From: Epithemia pelagica
Taxonomy: Eukaryota > Bacillariophyta > Bacillariophyceae > Surirellales > Surirellaceae
DNA length: 64,000 nt
Assembly (NCBI GenBank): GCA_946965045.2
Contig: OX337232.1
Span: 3,100,001 to 3,164,000 of the forward strand
Direction of reading: 5' to 3'
The translations under genes were made by a program, and so were the position numbers. A model generated the notes under the pieces. The model did not search any database. It saw only the letters and a list, made by a program, of their open reading frames with translations, and had not been told where the DNA came from. Below are positions 42,583 through 53,000 of this stretch, piece after piece (the stretch's first letter is position 1; each line of letters begins with the position of its first letter).

Positions 42583-43564
42583 ATGAGCTCTACGAAAACC
42601 TTTTACTATTATCCCACTACTGTGGAGTTGAATGAAATGATCAATGGCATTCTCCAAAAGAATGTAAGTTTCCAGAGGAAGACAACCAATGCTAGTGGTT
42701 GGTGTCACCGGATCGTTTCATGTGTCTTCTCACACAACTTGCATTGTCGCTTGCATCATTGTTCTAATCTTTCTTGGTTTGTCACAGAACACTTTGGATG
42801 TCAAGGGTGTCGAGGCCCGTATTAACAAGAAGAAGCCCAACTGGCTCGTTCCCGAACGTCGTTTGATCAAGTTTGTCAAGCGTCAAAAAGCAGGTCTTGG
42901 CATCAAGGAAGAAGATGACAAGTCTGTCTACTCGATGCGCTCCGTGTCGAGCCGCCGCACGGTGGACACCACCACGACCAGTTCCAGCAGTGTCGCTCGC
43001 AGTAAAAAGAATGTCTTGGCCAGCAAGGCCACCAAACCTCAAACTCGTGCCGCTCCTCCGGCCAAGTCAGCGACGACGGCGGCCAAAAAGACAACGGGTG
43101 GTGCCATTGTTGTCAACAGCAGCAATGCCAAGAAACCCTTGACCAGCAGCACTCGCAGTAGTACGGCTGCCACTCCCAAAAAGACCACCACTACCCCTGC
43201 CGCTCGGGGTCGCAGTGCCAGTGTCGCTCGTAGTACCCGCAGCACTACTTCCACGAGCAGCAGTGCCAGCAACCGTTCGCGCAGTGTCACTGCTCCTCGT
43301 CGTGCCAGTACCACAACGACTACCAAGACGACCACGACACCAGTCTTGAAGAAGAAGAGCTTGTTGGGCAAATCCTCGGCCGAACAAGACATGTCACAAA
43401 GCATTGTGAATCAATATGCCTTGTATCGGGATGATAATGATGGCAAGAAGGACATCTGCGGTGGTGGATGCATTTCGCACCCCATCAATTTCAAAATTCC
43501 CGTCTTTAAGCTCCCAGCCATTCCGGTTCCCAGAATCAAGTTTGAATTGGTCCATCCGGAATAA
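42583..43564 (+). CDS. ERR-KFVKR family protein, copy C (two exons)
   Basis: Exons are 42583-42663 and 42788-43564, with a 124-nt phase-0 intron (gtaagt...tcacag). The protein is 285 aa. Exon 1 encodes FYYYPTTVELNEMINGILQK. Exon 2 opens NTLDVKGVEARINKKKPNW and continues LVPERRLIKFVKRQKAG. Both the exon-1 VELN-x(n)-IL pattern and the intron position match copies A and B. The middle is a very basic Ser/Thr/Ala/Arg-rich linker (repeated SVARS, RSTR, TTTTK). The tail reads LYRDDNDGKKDICGGGC and ends in a Pro/hydrophobic repeat (FKIPVFKLPAIPVPRIKF). No known domain is recognised. The basic linker could bind nucleic acid or acidic surfaces, which is inference. Confidence 0.8.
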
Positions 43565-44066
43565 ATAATGAATCATTGAAACACCAATGGTTGGTTGGCG
43601 CTCTTGGAGGAACGTTGGTGGATTGTCAGGATGAACAACAATGGCAATAGCAACGACGACAAGAGTGACGATATTCCAATAAGAGAGAGAGACCACCACG
43701 CACTGCGTTGAGTGATGAGCCTTGGGGATAACGATTGAATTCCTAGAGAGACTGTGTGAAAGTGTGTATAGTTGAGAGGGACAATTGATGACGATAATGA
43801 ACGAAATAATAAGAATGACATGTTTTGTATTAGTGACATTCCAAAGGTGTAGTATTCTGGTTTTCACGTCCATCAAAAGGTCAGGGGGAATGAAAGAATT
43901 GTTGTTTGTATACTACTTGTACCATCATCTTTCTCCGATATACCCTCTGTCTTTTCCAACTTCCAACCTTTGCCGAGAGAAAACAATCAGAGCGCATGCA
44001 CGCAAGGCTATCCATCTCGAGATAAAACTTTCTGCAACTGACTCTGCTGTACTGTGACTCCCTGTT
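43565..44066. other. Convergent intergenic region
   Basis: About 500 bp between the 3' ends of copy C (+) and the 2OG oxygenase (-). Nothing is recognised. Confidence 0.5.
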
Positions 44067-45419
44067 TTACAGTTCCCACATTTCAAAGTCATTCTCCTCC
44101 GATGGCGGTGGATCCGATTTGTGGTCCGCCGATTGTCCAGAGGATGGTTGGTTCTTTTGGTGGTCCACTTTGGTCCATCGTTGTACCGGTGACAATTGGT
44201 CCTGGACATTTGGATAGGGAGCAATGCGGACATAGCCATGTCTTCCATGAACCCAGACAATGAGATTGGTACGCTCGCCTTGTGTAATGGGAAGGGCGGC
44301 ATGTCGTGTCATGCCGCGATGCAAAACAGCCATGCCAGGTTGAAAGGTGATATTGTGCAAGGTCCGTTGGGTTGCACCACCATGCTTGTTGTTGTCGTCG
44401 TTTTCTTGGACAAAATACAAGCCCGATCCTTGATAAGAAGACGATCCGTCAGTCTCGTTGTTGTTTGACAACGAGGATGATGGCGGCATATTGAGATTGA
44501 CATTGAGGGTATAAAGGGATGCATCGGAATGTTCGGAAAGGGCAACATCTTCTCCAGGCTTGTATCGTACGGTAAAGGCATAACTTTCGACGTCATCTTC
44601 TTGATCTTTGCCAACATAATCGGCAAACAAGAGTCGTCCCAAGGGTCGTATATAGTCGTCGACCAAGTAGTGATAAAAGCGAGTAAATTCCGTCATATTC
44701 ACAGCGCCATCGACCGATGGTTCGACAATGTATCCATAGCGATTCATGCCATTGGGACGACGAGTGGGAATTCCCGATTGGTCCATGGAATGCAAGTAAC
44801 GATGAAGGTCGTGGAGTTTGTGTGGATTCAAAAAGGGACAGGCATAGACACCGGGTGCAACGGGTTTCCACAAGTCACGCAATCGTGCTTCATCCTCTTG
44901 AAGGAGGGTCTGATCCTGTTGGTCGTTAATGTTGTTGTTGTGGCTGTTGTGACGACGATTGTGCCAGGCCGATTCGACCGCGACTCGTAACCGAGGATCG
45001 ATATGATCCCGTGACAAACGTGGCAACAACGAGTTTTCGACAGTAGTATCCCATTCATGCCATGCACGTTGAATTGTATACGAATGAGTCTGCCAAAACT
45101 CGGCATCTTCGTCTTCTCCATAGAGCGTGGAATTGGGTACTGGAGCCGTCAAGGACCGAGCTCGTTCGAGGGCCGTCGTCGTCCTGGAAGCTTCGTCTGG
45201 GCCGTCGTTTGTGTCGTGGTGGCTCCGAGAAGAATGATCTGGAGAATCATTCGGAACTACCATGGCTGCAGCAGCGGCTGTCGTGGACCTTGTCGTGGAA
45301 AACCAACCAAAACGAGAGGAAGAATCGTAAAAGACTGGCACGAAAACGAAAATGGACAGCAACACTGGAGAAGTAGACGCACCCACCATGGAAGTAGAAG
45401 AACGAAGGCTTCGTAGCAT
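44067..45419 (-). CDS. 2-oxoglutarate-Fe(II) oxygenase, prolyl-4-hydroxylase-like
   Basis: A 450-aa protein from ATG 45419. The double-stranded beta-helix core has the HxD pair in ALSEHSDASLYTLNVNLN and the distal His in VLHRGMTRHAALPI. It is followed by GERTNLIVWVHG, whose Arg would bind 2-oxoglutarate. GSGLYFVQEN supplies the strand between them. A hydrophobic N-terminal segment (VLLSIFVFVPVFY) suggests a signal anchor or signal peptide, so it may act in the secretory pathway. The frame is open upstream to 45869, but that part translates the GACA/GACT microsatellite (45581-45646) and is not coding. The substrate (collagen-like, arabinogalactan-like or other) cannot be told. Asn-rich inserts interrupt the fold. 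Confidence 0.87.
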   Translation of the reverse strand: MLRSLRSSTSMVGASTSPVLLSIFVFVPVFYDSSSRFGWFSTTRSTTAAAAAMVVPNDSPDHSSRSHHDTNDGPDEASRTTTALERARSLTAPVPNSTLYGEDEDAEFWQTHSYTIQRAWHEWDTTVENSLLPRLSRDHIDPRLRVAVESAWHNRRHNSHNNNINDQQDQTLLQEDEARLRDLWKPVAPGVYACPFLNPHKLHDLHRYLHSMDQSGIPTRRPNGMNRYGYIVEPSVDGAVNMTEFTRFYHYLVDDYIRPLGRLLFADYVGKDQEDDVESYAFTVRYKPGEDVALSEHSDASLYTLNVNLNMPPSSSLSNNNETDGSSSYQGSGLYFVQENDDNNKHGGATQRTLHNITFQPGMAVLHRGMTRHAALPITQGERTNLIVWVHGRHGYVRIAPYPNVQDQLSPVQRWTKVDHQKNQPSSGQSADHKSDPPPSEENDFEMWEL

Positions 45420-46450
45420 AAGAGAAGGCTTTGTTGTTGTTCTTGATGAAAAGCTCTGCGCGAAAAAAAAGATTTTGGCCTCCTTCGCGTTTTGATCGCA
45501 TCGTCGGAGATACCATCGACTCGGAACCAGACCCCCACCAGTCGCGTCCCAACAGCGACACGTGTAGGTGGTGAAGGGCGGACAGACAGACAGACAGACA
45601 GACAGACTGACAGACTGACTGACTGACTGACTGACTGACTGACTGGCAATGTTGTTGGAATCAAGTTTTCGACTTGCGACTTGCGACTCCTCAAAGGAAA
45701 TGACCATGGTCTCACTTTTGTTGTGGTTCTGACATTCCCTATTCCCATTCCCCAGCCTTCCCCACTGGACAAGAATTAATCGGCGGTAACCTGTCATGTA
45801 GCATCCTGCCTCTTCCGGACTGCATTCGCCATCCACTATTATTAGTTTGGTGGACGGACGTATCGGCAACCAATGAGGTTCAGTGGATCACAAGCCTCGC
45901 GTCGGCCTACAATACACGGATTGGGTGCTCCGTGCAATTCTGGACGTAGGTGCCAATGAGGGTGTATGTATTACACGGTTCAAACCAGCAAGTCGCAAGA
46001 GTCCACGGAGTAGTGGTAGCAGTGGTAGAGCATCTCCCTGAAACAATCCACATCTCCTGCCAACAAAGACGAGAAGGAGGAGAAAGTAAGTCGACGTGGA
46101 CATTTTTCTTCCATAAAGCAGTACTGGCAAGTGTTTTGGTGCTCCTTGTGACCTGTGGCGAGGGACAAACGGCGGTGCACGCACTCCATGGCAAGACTCT
46201 GGTTTTCCACGGAACCAAGAGCATGACATGTGCAGGCAACGGTGATCATGGATGAAAGAGTACCTCCACCATAGTTTTGGTCGGTTCGATCCATGCGCAT
46301 AAGAATCAAAGCAGGCAATGGAAAATCTAAGAATACTTCACGTAGTGGAGGCTCTCTATGAGCTCCTATCTTTCGAGCAAAAGCGACTATGGAAATAAAA
46401 CAGGTACTATTCTCATAGATATTGAGCGAGAATGTGTGCTCATGTAAATT
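45420..46450. other. Intergenic, upstream of the 2OG oxygenase and downstream of the RS-rich gene
   Basis: Apart from the microsatellite, a Cys/His-containing 112-codon frame on the minus strand (45980-46318) is open but unrecognised. It is not called as a gene. Confidence 0.35.
45581..45646. repeat. (GACA)n/(GACT)n microsatellite
   Basis: An array of about 66 bp changes from GACA units to GACT units, just upstream of the 2OG oxygenase start. Confidence 0.95.
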
Positions 46451-48208
46451 TCAATAACTTCCCATGCAATGAATCAAAGATCGAGACTTTAGAACGACGG
46501 ATTTCAGTTCACAGCTTCCACATTCAACCACATCCGGCACTGTTGAATCTAATGCATTGGCGCAGATGTCGTCGCAGTTCAAAAAGTCCAGAGGGTCTGT
46601 ACGGACATCGACTTGATCTTCGTAGTCATCGTCTTCGACCGTTTCAAACAGGGCATCCATATCCATTTCAAACACCACTCGTTCAAACGTACTCATGGCC
46701 CTGGAATCTGTAATGGAATCTTCGGCTGATATCATGGAATACGAACTCGAGGAATCCGACGATACTGTGGACGTTGTCAAGTCACTGACTTTTCTTCCGG
46801 CGGGAATTTCCTGGCGAAACTTGGGAAACCAATCTGGAAGATATTTGGAAGGGATTATTGTCACAACGGATTCCAGATCGCCCATTGTCTCTACTCCATT
46901 TTCGGCATCCTCTCGAAGTATCACCGATCGACGACGAACGGGACTCTCTCTTCGGGATTGCTTCGATTGCTGAGATTTCGATTGCTGAGATTTCAAAGCA
47001 GCAAAGGTCCAAAATCCATTCTTGAAACCACTTCGTTCTACTGTTTGAGATGCATCGCCCTTGTCTTGACTCTTATTCTTTTTTCGTGATTTTTTGGGAA
47101 GTTTCTTTGACTTTTGTTTCATAATTTTCTGATCTTGAGGGACACTGGAATCACTCACCGCACGCTCTGGTTTTGCTGGCTTTACGATCTTCAAACCTCC
47201 AGTGCTGTGTTCTGTCAACCGATTGCGCTTGGTTACCACAGCCCTGTTGTTGGTATTGTTGTCGCCCAACGGCTCTCCATTGTCTTTGTCACCATCCGAA
47301 GCATACGCTGCCGAGAATTCGAGGCCCCCGTATCTCTCCGTTGGCGATGTGCCTTGCTTCGACCACGCACTGCTTTGGTCACTGAAACGACGAATATGAC
47401 GGAACAATGACGATGATTCTGCGGGGGACTCGTTTTCAACGGGTGGAGCAAATGAACTTTCACTCTTGGCGTGACTCTTGACCTCCTCAAAGCTTGGTTC
47501 TCGGACCAGGTCGAGTGGCAGTGGTCCTGTGGGTGAGGATGGACATTCAGGACTCATGTGCTCAAAGAAATCAAAGGACCACAGGGAAAGTGGTTCGGTC
47601 TCTGCCGTCTGTGTTGTCTGCGGTGACGTAGGTGGATCTGCAAGGATTTTATCCATATCCGATGCAATGATTTCAGTTGTTGCAACTGACTTGATCCTAG
47701 TGTCCACGCTGGCGTCTCCATCAACCTTTGCCACATTTTCTGTCTTGCGCTTTGTTCGACCTTCGCTCTGACTCCTTGAACGCACTGAGGCATTGCTGTT
47801 TCGGCGTGAAACACTTTTGGATCTGGATCTGGATCGGGATCGGGAAGTAGAACGAGAACGCATGAATCGATTATCGTTTCCCCGTTTTAGTTTGATAGTT
47901 CTCTTAACGTCTCGGCCTCTGTGATTTTTCACCAATAGCTCGTCGTCGGTGCCTTCCGGAGTGACTTTCGGTTTGGCTGCAATCTTTGTCGGAGCCGGTG
48001 GAGGATTCCAATTCGTAGGAAACGCGTTGACAAGATCAACTTTTTCCCATTGGTTGTTTTGTAGGTCGTCCTCTTCTCCCCCAAAGGCCGAGTCACGAAA
48101 TGGACTGTTCATTGTGTCAAAGAACGATGGTTCATCGTCAAACACATTCCTGGACGGCGTCGACAGGACCAGAGTGTTGCGCTGCGTCTTGGCCTTGGGC
48201 GCCACCAT
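46451..48208 (-). CDS. Hypothetical RS-rich, largely disordered protein
   Basis: A 585-aa protein from ATG 48208; the frame is open to 48277 and may include UTR. No folded domain is recognised. The early part has TLVLSTPSRNVFDDEPSFFD. An RS repeat follows (SRSTSRSRSRSRSKSVSRR). The middle is Ser/Pro-rich with several SP sites. A Lys-rich stretch comes next (KQKSKKLPKKSRKKNKSQDK), then QQSKSQQSKQSRR. The end is acidic (FETVEDDDYEDQVDVRTD). RS repeats and SP sites suggest a nuclear phosphoprotein, perhaps splicing- or chromatin-related, as inference from composition only. The C-terminus has paired cysteines (VECGSCEL). Confidence 0.75.
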   Translation of the reverse strand: MVAPKAKTQRNTLVLSTPSRNVFDDEPSFFDTMNSPFRDSAFGGEEDDLQNNQWEKVDLVNAFPTNWNPPPAPTKIAAKPKVTPEGTDDELLVKNHRGRDVKRTIKLKRGNDNRFMRSRSTSRSRSRSRSKSVSRRNSNASVRSRSQSEGRTKRKTENVAKVDGDASVDTRIKSVATTEIIASDMDKILADPPTSPQTTQTAETEPLSLWSFDFFEHMSPECPSSPTGPLPLDLVREPSFEEVKSHAKSESSFAPPVENESPAESSSLFRHIRRFSDQSSAWSKQGTSPTERYGGLEFSAAYASDGDKDNGEPLGDNNTNNRAVVTKRNRLTEHSTGGLKIVKPAKPERAVSDSSVPQDQKIMKQKSKKLPKKSRKKNKSQDKGDASQTVERSGFKNGFWTFAALKSQQSKSQQSKQSRRESPVRRRSVILREDAENGVETMGDLESVVTIIPSKYLPDWFPKFRQEIPAGRKVSDLTTSTVSSDSSSSYSMISAEDSITDSRAMSTFERVVFEMDMDALFETVEDDDYEDQVDVRTDPLDFLNCDDICANALDSTVPDVVECGSCELKSVVLKSRSLIHCMGSY

Positions 48209-48931
48209 GCTGAATTGGCCTCTGATTCCCAAAATGATCGTCTTCTTTTGAACACGAGGGATGAAAACAACCACCAAGTCCGTAATGAGACACGCTTCTT
48301 ACGGCGGACATGTTCTTGTCTTGTGCTCGTGAAGTAGCCTTGGTCCGTTGCGGCGAATCGCAATATGCAAAACGTAAAAAGTAGCAGCCAATTTTGGTCA
48401 GCGTCACAAGTAGACTCGACTGGCGTGCACCCGATGAACAGACACTTCAAATCGGTTGGTGTCCGTTGAAGCCCAACAGTAAAATTGAGCGAGAGCAAGA
48501 GCTTTGTGTACTAACCGTTCTATTTGCTATAAATTTTGTGCGACCCAAGAACGATCATAAGGCCTGGCGAAAACGCGAGGCGTGCACTCAGTATGCTTGA
48601 GAAAGGATGTTCTTGAATATCAAACCCGAAACAGGTCGCTACGCGCGCGGAACTTCTTCTTCCGGATACGTGATCCACCTTTGTGCATCGTCACAAAATG
48701 AAAAATGCAATACTCCGCTCAGCAAGGTCTCATAAAACAACCGAGTCCAGAATCAAAACCTCACACAAGTAGTAATCATGATGTTTCCAAGCACAACTCT
48801 TCGAAAAGCATTCGTTGGTATTCTTCCTGCAGTATCCAGAACTGCTCCATTCTCCACGACCACTATGCTGAAAGCAGCTTCGACGTCGCCTCAGGCGGTA
48901 TTGCCAAACGACTACAATTCACCAATGGAAA
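48209..48931. other. Divergent promoter region with an upstream presequence-like frame
   Basis: An ATG at 48781 (or 48778) opens a 62-codon frame reading MFPSTTLRKAFVGILPAVSR, then TAPFSTTTMLKAA, which looks like a mitochondrial presequence. It is in a different frame from the pirin gene it runs into. Confidence 0.45.
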
Positions 48932-49828
48932 ATGCTAATGTTCAATGTTCGCGTCATTCCGAGTGACAAACTCTATGTTTCAGAGCCCGATCCAGCCTGG
49001 TTTGGGAATGCTGCAAATCCGACAAATGATGATTCGTGGACCAATTCCAACTGGCTCAAGTCACGGTTTCATTTCTCATTCGCAGAGTATCACAATTTTG
49101 CCAATTCCAATTTCGGTCCCTTGCGCGTAATGAACGATGACTTGGTTCAACCTCATCGAGGATTTGGAACACACCCGCATGCCAATATGGAAATTATCAC
49201 GTACGTGGTGGAGGGAGAGCTGACACATCAAGATTCCATGGGTACCAAAGAAACGTTGGGACGTGGTAGCATTCAGTTCATGACGGCCGGTTCCGGAGTG
49301 TACCATAGTGAGTATAATCTTGGTGACAAACCGCTAAGGTTCATTCAAACATGGATTGTACCCACGCAGCAAGAACTTTCACCGAACTATGGCTCGTTCC
49401 GTGGAGAAAACGGAGAGGACCGCAAAAACAAACTACATCACCTTGTTTCCAGTGTATCCCAGACGAAACCAAGCACTCAATCTGACGAGGCAGACGAATC
49501 TTCACCCGAGATTGCAACAAGAACCCCCACAGTACTCGTGAATCAGGACGTGGACGCATATGCATCGGAAATGGAACTGGGACAGAAAGTGGTCTATGAA
49601 TTACCACCTGGTCGACAGGCATACTTGTTGTGTGTGGAAGGTGGTATCAAAGTGAATGGAAAGGCCCTCGAGCGTCATGATGCATGTGAGATTCATGGTG
49701 ACAATACTTCTGCGACGACCGTCGAGATTGAAGCAACCGAAACCGAATCGACCGAGAACGGTCAAGTTGCCCACTTTCTCATGTTCTCCATGAAACATGA
49801 AGACGGCTCCGGTCGGACAGATTTGTAG
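48932..49828 (+). CDS. Pirin-family cupin protein
   Basis: A 298-aa bicupin-type protein. The N-terminal cupin has all four metal ligands expected for pirin: two His in THPHANMEI, then His and Glu in GVYHSEYN. GFGTHPHANMEIITYVVEGE is the family hallmark. The C-terminal half, after an acidic Ser/Glu linker, has the second, metal-free cupin (VVYELPPGRQAYLLCVEGG). Pirins are iron proteins. Some show quercetin dioxygenase activity and others act as redox-sensitive co-regulators. The role here is unknown. A presequence-like frame directly upstream, offset by one base, may once have supplied organelle targeting. Confidence 0.9.
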   Translation: MLMFNVRVIPSDKLYVSEPDPAWFGNAANPTNDDSWTNSNWLKSRFHFSFAEYHNFANSNFGPLRVMNDDLVQPHRGFGTHPHANMEIITYVVEGELTHQDSMGTKETLGRGSIQFMTAGSGVYHSEYNLGDKPLRFIQTWIVPTQQELSPNYGSFRGENGEDRKNKLHHLVSSVSQTKPSTQSDEADESSPEIATRTPTVLVNQDVDAYASEMELGQKVVYELPPGRQAYLLCVEGGIKVNGKALERHDACEIHGDNTSATTVEIEATETESTENGQVAHFLMFSMKHEDGSGRTDL

Positions 49829-50042
49829 ATTTTAGCACCATCATCTTTGTATAATGTTATATTTCATAGCAGTTAGAGTCCTTTCCTTTCTATCTTTGTT
49901 GCACGTGTATAGCGTTTCGAAAGAACGTCTTTATGAATGATCTTTCCGTGGATAGTGCGGAATCTTCTGCCATCATTCGATCACCAGATACTGCATATAA
50001 ATGGTTTCCTGACGGCAACGCTTCTTCAATCAAACTATCATC

Positions 50043-53000
50043 TCATGCTCCATCTCTCAGGATGAGACGAGAGATTGCTTCCATTTCTGGTGTTGTCGTC
50101 ATGTCGAAAGATGGATCAGTCGACTTTAGGTCCAGGAGCTGGTCAAGCCGTTTGCGCAAGCCACCAATCAGTGTTCCAATCTTAGGACTGGCTGAAAGCT
50201 GGCACCAGTTGTCAACAACAATGACCCCCTTTGGAAGCTTGGATTTCCAGCTCTCCCCCAAACAGCAGCAATGAGTACTCATCACATTCCGTCACATCTC
50301 GCAGAAATGGTTTGGATGTGCGGACCAAAGAATTGTAGACCACCCATGGGCAACTGTAATTTCCGGCTCCAAAGTTGATCGATGATGGGTGAACGAAAAC
50401 TCTTTCTTCCATGTTTCTCGTATGCTCCACATTCGTGTCTGGAAAAATTCGAGCAAAAAACCTTAGTTCCTGAGCCTTCCCTTGCTTTTCTTTAGCTCCT
50501 TCTGCCGTTTCCTGGTAGGTAACAGCTGGCCGAACAATCTTCACCAACTGGCCTGGAGCCATTCCAGCAACTGCAACGGCTCTAATGATACGCCAATAGC
50601 TACCATGTTCGTTGGAATCGGAAGTATTGATATAGCCCACCGAACTCAATGCAGCGTCGAATTGTTGCTTTAGGAGAAGGAGATCGCGCATTGCAGGGAT
50701 GCTAAGGCCCAGCTTCTCAGAATACTTCCTCCGTTCCGGCCCTTTGGACTGCTCCCAATCCATGAATATTTTCGCCAGGAAAGCATGGTCACTTTGGCCT
50801 ACTAACTTGTAGACTCCTTTCCGTTCCTCCAAAATCTTTGACTTTTTCATTTCCTCAATTGGATCAATGTCATCATCCGCAGCATTCTTAGGTTTAACCT
50901 CAATTCGTAGCAACGGGCTTCGGGCTAGGCTCATTCCTGCACCCATAGCCAGCCCAGCGTTCCGACAACCCAATATGCACCCAAATATCAGAACTTCACA
51001 TAAATAGGTTAGGGTAAGATTTTGTTTCAGTGCACGAATGTGGTGTTTATACGTACTCTTTCCTACGATTGGAGGCGCAGGTATTCCGGCGAGATGCATA
51101 CCAAGGGGAGTCAGCTTATCATGCGTTTTGTTCACTGCTCCCAAGGTTTGGAGACTTTCCAATGCCGTTTGCAAAGACTTGGCCTGGGGTGGATCGAGAA
51201 GGCTTGTTATAAATGATCCAGACGGACTACAGTCCACTCCAAGGAAGAGGAGCGAAAGGAGAGTTTGGTCCAGAGCAGTTCGCAGAATTTCAGGCTCTGT
51301 ATCATTTCTAAGCTTTTCAAACGTGCCCGACGAGATCAATTTATAGCAGGTCCCTGGCCGTACACGTCCGGCTCGCCCTCTTCGTTGTTTCAAGCCTGTG
51401 GGGAAGAAGAAAGAACAAACATCAGTGCCATATACCAACACACAACATGGAGGGACAAACAAACATAGCGTACTAGCCTTCGAACAAAAGGTTTCAAGGA
51501 GAAGTGGCATTCGATTCGATGGATCATAGGATGATTGCTTTTCTCTTCCACAGTCAATCACGGCTGTACAGTCGGGAATTGTAACTGACCTGTAAGACCC
51601 AGGCAGACAAGAGAAATGTGAGTGAAGAGGCGTAAGATTCACAACAAACTAATACGGCACGACTTACGTTTCGGCAATGTTGGTGGACAAAATCACTTTG
51701 TGTTTTCCTTTCTCGGCGGGTTTGAAAACTAGGCTTTGTTCTTTGGGTTGGAGTCCACCATGCAATGGCAAGATGGTCAACGGGATGTCCCTTATTTCTC
51801 TCGAAATCGTTTCCTGAGTCCTATTGATTTCTGGAGCTCCAGGTAGAAAGACAAGAACTGATCCATCATCGCCAGCTTCTTCCTTGACAGATATGATATA
51901 CTTGATAAGCATGGCAACGAGTTTGAAATCAACCTCAGTTTCATCCACTCGAGCAACAATCTCCGATATAGGTCTGCCATGAACTTCTCTGGAATCCTCA
52001 GCTTTACTCTCTTCGTCTCCATCGTTCTCGTCCTTTTCCTCTGACATTGTGCTCTTTTGTTCATTAAGACTGTTGGCCACACCGCTTGATTTACCTTTCT
52101 TCTTTTTTGGTGGCATGTATTGCGTGAATGCCAAGACGTCCTCCAAAAAGTAATCCTTAACGGGGAATGTACGTCCAGGTATATGAAGTTGCGGCATATC
52201 CGATCCCCAATACGACGCAAACTTTTGGCTATCCAACGTCGCACTCATGAGAACGACTGTCAAATGGGTCTGTCGTGACAATTGCTCCTTGAGAAGGGCA
52301 AGCAAAATGTCCATATCCAAGGATCGTTCATGTACCTCGTCCAACACAATGTGCGTCAAGGAATCCAATGCATTGGCACTTTGCATCTGCCGCAGCAAAA
52401 CGCCTGTCGTACAAAAGACTAATCGTGATTGCTTACAGAGCGCGGAATCACCACGAACCACGTAGCCCACACTGCCAACGCCAGGTCGAGACTCGCCACG
52501 TTCTTGGGCAACACGGGATGCCACTCCCGTTGCTGCCACACGCCGAGGCTGGCACACAATAATCTTGGCATCGAGAGGATTCTCTTCCAAGATGAACTGT
52601 AAAACGATGTGAGAATCCGTCGGGAAAAGGGTGATCAACCCACATTACCGTACGCTGGTTCAAATTGGAGGTGATGAGACATGAAGACTTACCTGAGGAA
52701 TTTGCGTCGACTATGCATTCACAAGGAAACAAAAAAGGGGGAAACACAGAGAGGGAAATCACGCAAGAGCAAAAGTCGTTTAGATCTCCACTAGATGATA
52801 GCAGACAAAGTCTGATTCTCTCTTACCTTTCCACATCCCGTTTCTCCCGTAAGTAGCATAACGCGACCCTTTGATTGCGCCTCTCGCAACTTGTCCAAAA
52901 AGTCTGATCGGGCGGTATGAGCCGGTAGTGAAGTTCGTGCTTTTTGTAAGAGTGGACCCAGTTTTGGAAAGGGCATTGCCTTGGGTGTTTGCGTGGGAGG

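Noticed and set aside
45420-45869. N-terminal extension of the 2OG oxygenase with SVSQSV/SVCLSV repeats
   Set aside because: The repeats are translation of the GACA/GACT microsatellite, and a good ATG with a hydrophobic leader lies downstream at 45419.
45980-46318. Cys/His-containing 112-codon frame
   Set aside because: The cysteine spacing fits no zinc-finger pattern, and neighbouring frames are equally open.
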